From positions 1 to 5,578 of the forward strand of contig CALXZF010000115.1 in assembly GCA_944393165.1 (NCBI GenBank): a stretch of DNA of 5,578 nt, written 5' to 3'. Source of the stretch: an uncultured Clostridia bacterium (GTDB taxonomy: Bacteria > Bacillota_A > Clostridia > TANB77 > CAG-508). The notes beneath the pieces were generated by a model. It saw only the letters and a list, made by a program, of their open reading frames with translations. It had not been told where the DNA came from and ran no database searches. Shown here in pieces: positions 1 through 5,578 of the stretch. The position numbers and the translations under genes were made by a program. Positions within the stretch are counted from its first letter, which is position 1, and every line of letters begins with the position of its first letter.

Positions 1-443
1 GAAAACAATTTTATCAACTTTGAGTATAAGTTAATCCCCAATCTTCGTAAAAATGTAGATTGAAATCCATTCTTTTCTATAAATCGAGAAGCTATTACCA
101 TGTCATTCCCATCAGCTATTGCTTTTACTAAATCATAAATATATTCTGGCTTGTGTTGTCCATCGGCATCCATTTGAATTGCTATATCATAATTATTTTC
201 AAATGCATATTTGTAGCCAGTTTGAACAGCCCCTCCTATTCCCAAATTTACTGGTAAGCTGATGACATTCAAATTATTTTCTTTGCATATATCCAATGTT
301 TTATCTTTGGAGCAATCATTAATTATTACATAATCTATTTTTGTATTATCTTCGTTCTTTTTTATTGTTTCTTCTAGCCCTTTAACCGTCTCTAGTAAAG
401 AGTTTTGCTCATTATATGCTGGGATAATAATTAAAACTTTCAT
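1..443 (-). CDS. DPM1-like family 2 glycosyltransferase (polyprenyl-phosphate sugar synthase type), 3' end outside window
   Basis: The first 147 codons are present; the C-terminus lies beyond the window. The family uses a nucleotide sugar to glycosylate a lipid carrier (dolichyl or undecaprenyl phosphate) at the cytoplasmic membrane face. Visible GT-A motifs are the N-terminal strand MKVLIIIPAYNE (1-12), NDCSKDKT (42-49) for nucleotide binding, NLGIGGAVQTG (66-76), and the metal-binding DxD in QMDADGQH (90-97, D92 and D94). SRF (119-121) and GFQSTFLRRLG (126-136) follow, as is usual in the DPM/DPG-synthase-like subgroup. The start is the ATG directly before the conserved strand; GGAAGGA (463-457) is a plausible ribosome binding site, though about 14 nt away, which is long. 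Whether it carries C-terminal membrane helices cannot be seen. It lies 76 bp after the DUF2142 gene in the same operon, which suggests it supplies the lipid-linked sugar for that membrane protein. The donor sugar cannot be told. Class is firm, substrate unknown. Confidence 0.93.
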   Translation of the reverse strand, partial: MKVLIIIPAYNEQNSLLETVKGLEETIKKNEDNTKIDYVIINDCSKDKTLDICKENNLNVISLPVNLGIGGAVQTGYKYAFENNYDIAIQMDADGQHKPEYIYDLVKAIADGNDMVIASRFIEKNGFQSTFLRRLGINLYSKLIKLF

Positions 444-469
444 TATTTCTATCAATTCCTTCCATAAGG

Positions 470-509
470 CACAAATCTTATTGGAAAAGAAATTTGTGTA
501 TTCTTTTCC
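470..509 (-). promoter_or_regulatory. inverted repeat with pseudoknot-compatible loop, between the DUF2142 and GT2 genes
   Basis: On the minus strand GGAAAAGAA (509-501) and TTCTTTTCC (491-483) form a perfect 9-bp stem with a 9-nt loop. The loop contains CACAAAT (498-492), which is perfectly complementary to ATTTGTG (476-470) further downstream. Both stems can form together as an H-type pseudoknot (connecting loops of 2, 0 and 6 nt), or the 7-bp stem can form alone. The element starts 10 nt after the DUF2142 stop and ends about 7 nt before the GT2 ribosome binding site, so an RNA fold here could affect GT2 translation. The pairing is seen directly; folding and function are inference. It is not a standard terminator because no U-run follows the stem. 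Confidence 0.45.
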
Positions 510-519
510 TCATAGATTC

Positions 520-2496
520 TTAAATGTGAACTATAACAATAGCTAGCATTATATATAGTTGCAATACTAAGGTTGTAATACCATATAGTTTCATCTTGTT
601 CTTCTCGTCATAATCACTATGAATTTTTAAGTTTCCTAACAATAAACCAACTAATAGTAAAATAGGTATAAAGTATCTGCCCTGTACACCGCTAATTGTC
701 ATAGAGCTTTCGTCTGTATATTGAACATATAAACTTGTGAATACCAATCCCACGACTACTAGTGCTATAAGGAAAATTACTATGTTTTGGAATTTACTAA
801 ATCTCTTTTTAAGCTCTTTATTGGTTGCTGATTCAAATAGGAAGAATATTGAAAATACAAATGGTACTATAAAGTATAGTTTTACAAATTCTCCCATAGC
901 TAAGACAGAGCCAAATAGTCTTTCCATATATGTGCTGCCATTATAATTCATGGTGTATAATAACATTCTAAAATAATCAATTGGTGATGTTAGTACATTT
1001 ATTATTTTATCTGTTGATGAGCCTCCACTAATTAATGCCAAATAGTTTGTCGAGATTTTAAACCAAATTAAGTTGGCTATTACCGAAATTCCTATGACGA
1101 ATGTCGATATTAAAGCTTTTGACTTTTTGCTCTTAAACTTACTTGCTGGTATTAGCAATATGGCTGTTACCAGTGGTACATACACTATTTTGCATAATGC
1201 AATTATAACCGAAATGACGGAAATAATGGCGACATCTTTCTTTTGAACGACTCTATCTTTCTTGAATATGATGTTTAGTATATATGCTATTAGTAATATT
1301 GAAAGCGAAATTGTAATTCCATCTGGTGACATTGTTGAAAACGCTTCAATTGATAGTGGTAATATTGAAATTAGGTATACTAATAATTTTCCAAATGGAA
1401 TTAATTTTATTGCAAAATACAATAATACCACACATACTATTAAGTTAAACAATCTTGCCATATATAGCATTAATAATAGATTGTCTGAAATTAATCTTGA
1501 AAATACCATTCCTATTGCCTGTGGAATATATTGAACTGGCGAATAGATTGCTACTGTGTCCATACTAGTAATTTTTGTGTCATCATAATCTATTTCTACA
1601 TCTTTTAAATCTAGTACATCGTTGTAGGTCATTTCTTCACGCCAATATTTTCCTGTACCATCAATAACTACACTTGGTAATGGAGTTCCTACCACACCGT
1701 CATGGACTTCTGTTAATAAATGTCCTTCTGAAATTTCGTATATTCTAAGCATATGTCTATTTTCGTCATGACCTCTATACATAGGCATTATAACTAGGAA
1801 TAATAGGCACATGATTGGCACTGTGTACAAAAATAGTTTTTCTGGAGTCATATTTTTTCTTGTATAGATAAATAACGATAACCCCATAATTAGCACACTT
1901 GATCCTAAAGCAATAAGATTGAATTTTAGCACTCTTGTGCTTGCAAAATAATATTCATTTATTGCCAATGTACCATCTATTTCTTCACTGTTTATGATAA
2001 ATGATGCATCTTTTTGTAAATCTTTATTATTATAGTCAACACCTAAAAGATTACTTAAGTTATTGAAATTAATTGTTAATTTGTATTGCTTGTCCTCTGA
2101 GTCTTTTTGTCTGTCAAAGTTAAAGTAATACTCACTATTCTCTTTTATTGTGCTAAATGAAACTTGTTCTTCTTTTACAACCGTATTATTACTTAAATCT
2201 TCTAATTTAATACTAATACTTTCTTCTGTTTCTGCGTCATCATCGGCAATATCAAAATATATTAATATTTTATTTAAATCACTATATTTTGCTGTAAAAG
2301 TTTTTTCTACAACATTCCACTCTGAAGCATCTTCATATTTGCTATTTATATCTTCAAAATTTTCTTCACTAATAGACTGCTTATATTCTTTGCCATTTAC
2401 CATAAGTTGGTGGTATGCAATTAGATATAAGCATACTAAACAAACTAGTATAACTAAAGCAACTAGCAATACTTTCTTTAGATTTTTCTTTTCCAT
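520..2496 (-). CDS. DUF2142 family polytopic membrane protein, candidate GT-C-type glycosyltransferase
   Basis: A 658-residue membrane protein. One helix (about 9-29) is followed by an acidic soluble region (about 30-185, probably extracytoplasmic) and then roughly eleven or twelve more helices, starting near 188-211 and 219-239 and ending at 607-622 and 636-657. DUF2142 signatures are clear: GHDENRHMLRIYEISEGH (242-259, with the acidic pair D244-E245 after a helix), YSPVQYIPQAIG (318-329), TMSPDG (388-393), CKIVYVP (435-441) and GVQGRYFIPILL (603-614). An acidic pair just outside a helix and many helices recall GT-C transferases that use polyprenyl-phosphate sugars. That role is inferred; I know of no settled biochemical function for the family. 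The ATG start has AGGAG 5 nt upstream, overlapping the tagD stop, so translation is probably coupled. The downstream DPM-like GT2 fits a donor-transferase pair decorating a teichoic-acid-like polymer. The protein ends right after its last helix, but a protein-like stretch continues in the -1 frame beyond the stop (see findings). Confidence 0.92.
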   Translation of the reverse strand: MEKKNLKKVLLVALVILVCLVCLYLIAYHQLMVNGKEYKQSISEENFEDINSKYEDASEWNVVEKTFTAKYSDLNKILIYFDIADDDAETEESISIKLEDLSNNTVVKEEQVSFSTIKENSEYYFNFDRQKDSEDKQYKLTINFNNLSNLLGVDYNNKDLQKDASFIINSEEIDGTLAINEYYFASTRVLKFNLIALGSSVLIMGLSLFIYTRKNMTPEKLFLYTVPIMCLLFLVIMPMYRGHDENRHMLRIYEISEGHLLTEVHDGVVGTPLPSVVIDGTGKYWREEMTYNDVLDLKDVEIDYDDTKITSMDTVAIYSPVQYIPQAIGMVFSRLISDNLLLMLYMARLFNLIVCVVLLYFAIKLIPFGKLLVYLISILPLSIEAFSTMSPDGITISLSILLIAYILNIIFKKDRVVQKKDVAIISVISVIIALCKIVYVPLVTAILLIPASKFKSKKSKALISTFVIGISVIANLIWFKISTNYLALISGGSSTDKIINVLTSPIDYFRMLLYTMNYNGSTYMERLFGSVLAMGEFVKLYFIVPFVFSIFFLFESATNKELKKRFSKFQNIVIFLIALVVVGLVFTSLYVQYTDESSMTISGVQGRYFIPILLLVGLLLGNLKIHSDYDEKNKMKLYGITTLVLQLYIMLAIVIVHI

Positions 2497-2501
2497 ATAT
2501 T

Positions 2502-2506
2502 CTCCT
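2502..2506 (-). promoter_or_regulatory. ribosome binding site of the DUF2142 gene, overlapping the tagD stop codon
   Basis: AGGAG lies 5 nt before the ATG at 2496. Its first two bases are part of the tagD stop codon TAG (2507-2505), so a ribosome ending tagD sits directly on the initiation site. This suggests translational coupling of the two genes. Confidence 0.8.
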
Positions 2507-2957
2507 ATTTTTTATCTCTTTCTTGTTCTGTTTCTGGAATTTGATTTACTCCATTTATTGGCTCTTGCAATCCTAAGTCATGTTTTATTTTTGATGTCGA
2601 AATTCCTTCTGTTCTGTCCAAATACACAACTTCGCAGTAATCTTTTAAATAATCAAATTTATCACTTCCTGCCCAGTCGCTACCCATAACAACAATATCT
2701 ACATCATATTTTTGCACATCGGATATCTTCTGCTCCCAGCATTCTTCTGGTATAACTAAATCAACATATCTTATTGCCTCTAACATCTTCTTTCTTGTTT
2801 CATAATTATGATATGCTTTTTTGCCCTTGCTCTCGTTAAATTCATCTGTAGATAATGCAACTATTAGGTAATCTCCTAGAGCTTTAGCTCTTTGCAATAA
2901 TCGTATATGTCCATAATGTAATAAATCATAAGTTCCATATGTCAAAATTCTTTTCAT
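2505..2957 (-). CDS. tagD: glycerol-3-phosphate cytidylyltransferase (TagD/TarD)
   Basis: The enzyme joins CTP and sn-glycerol 3-phosphate to give CDP-glycerol and pyrophosphate in the cytoplasm, the activated donor for poly(glycerol phosphate) synthesis. The 150-residue protein carries the full nucleotidyltransferase set: GTYDLLHYGH (8-17) with the HxGH residues H14 and H17, K46 in the GKKAYH segment, R63 in IRYVDLVIPE (62-71), MGSDWAGSDKF (91-101), and the signature RTEGISTS (115-122). The start is the ATG at 2957, with a near-perfect AAGGAGG 7 nt upstream. An in-frame GTG at 2975 would read through that ribosome binding site and is unlikely. The family is usually about 130 residues; the extra C-terminal 20 or so are polar and charged, ending in ETEQERDKK. 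It follows the fusion gene by 49 bp and is 8 bp before the DUF2142 gene. It would supply both glycerophosphotransferases encoded upstream. Confidence 0.96.
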   Translation of the reverse strand: MKRILTYGTYDLLHYGHIRLLQRAKALGDYLIVALSTDEFNESKGKKAYHNYETRKKMLEAIRYVDLVIPEECWEQKISDVQKYDVDIVVMGSDWAGSDKFDYLKDYCEVVYLDRTEGISTSKIKHDLGLQEPINGVNQIPETEQERDKK

Positions 2958-2964
2958 AGTAACT

Positions 2965-2971
2965 CCTCCTT
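2965..2971 (-). promoter_or_regulatory. ribosome binding site of tagD, deciding its start
   Basis: AAGGAGG lies 7 nt before the ATG at 2957. It is close to the ideal anti-16S complement and fixes the start at the M that opens MKRILTYGTYD, excluding the in-frame GTG at 2975, which sits upstream of the site. Confidence 0.88.
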
Positions 2972-3006
2972 GCACAACATTTTATATTTCATAAATCTTA
3001 AAATCT

Positions 3007-5400
3007 TTACTTTAGCAATTTTTCAAATTCCATTATTGCTTCATCATTATATTTTTCAAAATCTACATTCATTGGTTTAACTTTGCCTTCATATAATAAT
3101 TTTAGCCCTTCATATACTCCTTCTTCTGAGTTCTCAACTAATGTTCCTCCATATTTCTGCATAAACTTTGCTGGTCCTACAATATTTGTCGCCACTACAG
3201 GCTTGCCTAATATATCTGCTTCTGCTATTACAATTCCAAAACCCTCATAAAATGATGGTAATATAAAATAATCACATTTTTTTAGTATAGCATATGGATT
3301 ACTTACATATTTTATGATAATTAGATTATCTTTACAACTTAAATTTTGAGCTTTCTCTAAAATATTTCTATACTCCTTGCCATATCCACCAATTATTATT
3401 AAATAAATAGAATTATCCTTTTGATATAATTTTTCAAAGGCATCTATAAGTCGTTCGTGACCCTTTTCTTTAGAAAATCTACCTATCGTAATAAATTTTT
3501 TATTTCTACTATTTAATATGTAATTTAATTCTTCCAACTCTACTGTACTTTCTGTTTTTTCATCAAAACAAACTTCTTTTTTTGAATCTTTTAAAATTTT
3601 ATTATAATCAATAATATTATGAACAATATAATATTTACTATCTATATTAGCTATTTTTGAGATTGGCTCTATTAAATCTTCTGTTACTAATGCAACCTTA
3701 TCATAATTTTCATATGCATATTTCAAAATTGGTAATTGTGCATTTTTCTTTTCTACCGCTTCTTTATACATGTCATTATGTGCAAATATTATCTTATTAC
3801 ATTTAAATTCACTATATAATAGTATCCTTTTGATATTATATCCGTTAAATTGAATTACAGTAGAAAAGTTTGCATTAGGATATATTCTCTTTATTTCTCT
3901 TCTTAAATCTGGTTTTAGTTTTTCAATATATTTAGAATAATCTTTGAAAATCTTTTTTGAATATAAGAACATCATTACCTTTTTAAAAAATCTTACATTC
4001 ATTCTACCTTTAATTGGAATATAGCCAACATTTTCTGGTAATCTTTTTATACTTTCTTTATGTTTCCTTACTGCTCTTGTATCATAAGTAATAAAGTAAT
4101 TCTTTGCTCTAGTATCTATAGTATTCAATAATGTTAATAAAGATTTTGTAATTCCATTCATTGCTAAATTGCCAGCAAATATTAAAACATTTTCTTTCTC
4201 ATTATTTTTTATTTTTCTATATTCCAAATTGTTCTTTTTATTTAATATAATAGCCTCACAAATTTTTTTAGTAGCATTTTTATTATCATATTTGCAATAT
4301 TTCTTCATGAATTCTTCATCGTTATATTTCTTATCTGAATTCATCTCTTTTATTAAATCATCTACATTATCTACCTTTGTAAATGGAAGTTCATCAAACG
4401 AAATATATAATCCTCTATCATGTAAATATTCTTCCTCATCATATGTAAATAATATTATTTTTTTATGAGTATTGGCAAAATCGTAAAACACACTAGAATA
4501 GTCTGTTATCAAGCAATCTGCAACAGAAAGAAACTGATATGTTTCATATTCTTTTGGAAATTTCTTTATTTTCTTCAACTTTTTATAATCAATAATGTCA
4601 TTGACAAATGGATGAAGGTTAACAAAAAATTCTTGGTTTTCACTTAAATTTTTATCTATTTTCTCTAAATAAACCTGAATATCATTTTGTTGCTCATCAT
4701 TTTCTACTTTATTTACAATTCCTCTCCAAGTAGGCATATATACAAAAACTTCTTTATTTTCTAGTCCCTGTTCTCTTCTAATTCTATTTTTAAGTTTTTC
4801 ATCAAAAAATACAGTATTTCTAGGATATCCTTCTAAAATAATTTTTGCATTACTTAGATTTTCTATCATATAGTCTTCTACCATATGTTTCATCGTATAT
4901 TCATTTGGATATAGTAAATAATCTGCCTGTATAAAATTTTTCTGAATATTTCCCAAATCATGAAATTCTGAATTTACTTTTCTTCCTAAGGTCTTAAGTG
5001 GTGTTCCATGCCAAGTATTCAATATGACTTGTCCTTCTTTTTTTATATAACATGGGTCAAATGAAATATCTGTGATTAAGTATTTTGCTGAAGCAAGTAA
5101 TTTATAGTATTTTTTCGATTTAGCCTTTACAAAGATTATACCTCTCAAACCTTTTGCTTTGTAGCTTTTTTTCGTTTTTCTATACACTTTAGAATCCACG
5201 GATACATATATATAAAACTTTTTATATTTTTTGTTATTATTTAATTCTTGTGCTATATAAAAAATATTCCCATTTGCATTTCTTCCATTTTGCGCTTCTA
5301 AAAATATTATATTTTCATTTATTTTTAATTTTTCATAATATTTTACATAACTTAATGATGCAATATATTTTCTATTAAAAAATTTTAAAAATTTTTTCAT
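3007..5400 (-). CDS. bifunctional protein: CDP-glycerol glycerophosphotransferase (TagB/TagF-like) fused to GT4 glycosyltransferase
   Basis: A 797-residue two-domain protein. Residues about 25-385 form a Glyphos_transf (TagB/TagF) domain, which transfers glycerol phosphate from CDP-glycerol to a lipid-linked or polymer acceptor at the inner membrane face. Its conserved sites are present: NTWHGTPLK (128-136, H131), PTWRG (223-227), NLHP (261-264, H263), LITDYSS (297-303) and the DRGLY segment (328-332). H131 and H263 match the two catalytic-site histidines known from TagF. Residues about 402-797 form a GT-B family 4 domain: NVLIFAGNLAMNGITKSLL (404-422), TIGRFSKEKGHERL (638-651), and SFYEGFGIVIAEA (716-728) with the EX7E pair E719/E727. 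No signal peptide or true membrane helix is seen; the basic, aromatic N-terminus may bind membrane. I chose the second of two adjacent ATGs (5400) because AGAAGGAG lies 5 nt upstream; an ATG at 5442 gives 14 more residues. The GT4 sugar and the polymer's exact type are unknown. The gene is noticeably AT-richer than its downstream neighbours. Confidence 0.92.
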   Translation of the reverse strand: MKKFLKFFNRKYIASLSYVKYYEKLKINENIIFLEAQNGRNANGNIFYIAQELNNNKKYKKFYIYVSVDSKVYRKTKKSYKAKGLRGIIFVKAKSKKYYKLLASAKYLITDISFDPCYIKKEGQVILNTWHGTPLKTLGRKVNSEFHDLGNIQKNFIQADYLLYPNEYTMKHMVEDYMIENLSNAKIILEGYPRNTVFFDEKLKNRIRREQGLENKEVFVYMPTWRGIVNKVENDEQQNDIQVYLEKIDKNLSENQEFFVNLHPFVNDIIDYKKLKKIKKFPKEYETYQFLSVADCLITDYSSVFYDFANTHKKIILFTYDEEEYLHDRGLYISFDELPFTKVDNVDDLIKEMNSDKKYNDEEFMKKYCKYDNKNATKKICEAIILNKKNNLEYRKIKNNEKENVLIFAGNLAMNGITKSLLTLLNTIDTRAKNYFITYDTRAVRKHKESIKRLPENVGYIPIKGRMNVRFFKKVMMFLYSKKIFKDYSKYIEKLKPDLRREIKRIYPNANFSTVIQFNGYNIKRILLYSEFKCNKIIFAHNDMYKEAVEKKNAQLPILKYAYENYDKVALVTEDLIEPISKIANIDSKYYIVHNIIDYNKILKDSKKEVCFDEKTESTVELEELNYILNSRNKKFITIGRFSKEKGHERLIDAFEKLYQKDNSIYLIIIGGYGKEYRNILEKAQNLSCKDNLIIIKYVSNPYAILKKCDYFILPSFYEGFGIVIAEADILGKPVVATNIVGPAKFMQKYGGTLVENSEEGVYEGLKLLYEGKVKPMNVDFEKYNDEAIMEFEKLLK

Positions 5401-5405
5401 CATAA

Positions 5406-5413
5406 CTCCTTCT
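5406..5413 (-). promoter_or_regulatory. ribosome binding site of the fusion gene, deciding its start
   Basis: AGAAGGAG lies 5 nt before the ATG at 5400 and only 2 nt before the ATG at 5403. This spacing favours the 5400 start. It is strong evidence against the ATG at 5442, whose nearest purine-rich stretch (GAGGAG) is about 15 nt upstream. Confidence 0.8.
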
Positions 5414-5445
5414 AATTTTTTGTTAAAGATATTTTTACGCATGCT

Positions 5446-5578
5446 TCAATAAATACACTCCTCTACCACTCTATCTGTTGCATGTCCATCATCTAAATAA
5501 TTGTATTTTTCGTTAAATTTTTTGTACTTTTCATCATATACAAAATTATCTATATTCTGTATTTCATTTTCTAGCTCT
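5446..5578 (-). CDS. C-terminal fragment of a TagF-like CDP-glycerol glycerophosphotransferase, 5' end outside window
   Basis: Only the last 43 codons and the TGA stop are in the window; the reading frame enters from the right edge with one extra base. The tail reads YDEKYKKFNEKYNYLDDGHA followed by TDRVVEECIY. A segment of the form F..KY.YLDDG.A..RVV is the usual C-terminal end of TagF/TarF-like CDP-glycerol:poly(glycerophosphate) glycerophosphotransferases, where the last helix closes the second Rossmann-like half. With only this tail visible, the catalytic histidines cannot be checked, so the call rests on the tail motif plus context: the next gene is another glycerophosphotransferase, followed by tagD. 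The stop is 45 bp before the chosen start of the fusion gene and only 3 bp before that gene's alternative upstream ATG. Other Glyphos_transf subtypes (ribitol-type TarL, or another domain fusion) remain possible. Confidence 0.8.
   Translation of the reverse strand, partial: ELENEIQNIDNFVYDEKYKKFNEKYNYLDDGHATDRVVEECIY

Noticed and set aside
483..509. Rho-independent terminator after the DUF2142 gene
   Set aside because: The 9-bp stem has only three G-C pairs and is followed by AATAAG rather than a T-run, so it does not look like a terminator.
482..517. Small ORF of 11 codons just after the DUF2142 stop (ATG at 513)
   Set aside because: No ribosome binding site at proper spacing, very short, and it overlaps the inverted repeat.
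510..531. Programmed -1 ribosomal frameshift site at the end of the DUF2142 gene
   Set aside because: The downstream pseudoknot and open -1 frame are suggestive, but there is no X XXY YYZ slippery heptamer before the stop; the final codons GTT CAC ATT TAA would not re-pair well after slipping. Kept only as one option in the frameshift finding.
1262..1534. Plus-strand open frame inside the DUF2142 gene, with similar ones near 737-946, 4169-4468 and 4465-4647
   Set aside because: All are antisense to well-supported genes, have low-complexity hydrophobic translations and no convincing motif.
2150..2689. Plus-strand open frame of 179 codons
   Set aside because: It lies antisense across the end of tagD and the start of the DUF2142 gene, both firmly supported, and its product shows no recognisable family.
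2958..2975. GTG at 2975 as the start of tagD
   Set aside because: The six added residues are encoded by the ribosome binding site of the ATG at 2957, and the TagD family begins at that methionine.
2958..3006. Regulatory element in the 49-bp gap before tagD
   Set aside because: Only a short AAGATTT repeat and the ribosome binding site are visible; no hairpin or promoter pattern that I can support.
5401..5442. ATG at 5442 as the start of the fusion gene (14 extra residues)
   Set aside because: It is 3 bp after the preceding stop, so coupling is conceivable, but its nearest ribosome binding site is too far away, while AGAAGGAG is well placed for the ATG at 5400.

Overview
The window looks like part of a low-GC Gram-positive (Firmicutes, Clostridia-like or Bacilli-like) chromosome. 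The DNA is AT-rich, genes are preceded by strong AGGAGG-type ribosome binding sites, Trp is encoded by TGG with TGA used as a stop (genetic code 11), and the gene content is typical of wall teichoic acid or phosphoglycerol-polysaccharide loci. The species cannot be named from this sequence.

Everything convincing is on the minus strand and reads as one dense operon from right to left: (1) the last 43 codons of a gene whose C-terminus resembles a TagF-like CDP-glycerol glycerophosphotransferase (5446-5578, cut by the window edge); (2) a two-domain protein joining a TagB/TagF-like glycerophosphotransferase to a GT4 glycosyltransferase (3007-5400); (3) a glycerol-3-phosphate cytidylyltransferase, TagD/TarD (2505-2957); (4) a large polytopic DUF2142 membrane protein (520-2496); (5) the first 147 codons of a DPM1-like GT2 glycosyltransferase (1-443, cut by the window edge). 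Gaps are 45, 49, 8 and 76 bp, with no terminator or promoter I can support, so co-transcription is likely. No gene-free stretch exceeds 300 bases.

The genes fit one pathway. TagD makes CDP-glycerol. The TagF-like protein and the fusion protein would use it to build or prime a glycerol-phosphate-containing polymer, and the GT4 half would add a sugar from a nucleotide-sugar donor. The DPM-like GT2 probably charges polyprenyl phosphate with a sugar, and the DUF2142 protein is a candidate membrane glycosyltransferase that uses such a lipid-linked sugar on the outer face. That last pairing is inference.

The parts most worth a second look are the 76-bp junction between the DUF2142 and GT2 genes and the fusion protein. 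The junction holds a perfect 9-bp inverted repeat whose loop is complementary to a downstream 7-mer (pseudoknot geometry), and a protein-like reading frame continuing in the -1 frame past the DUF2142 stop. The fusion gene is also clearly more AT-rich than its downstream neighbours. I see no CRISPR array, RNA gene, insertion sequence or clearly unprecedented system.
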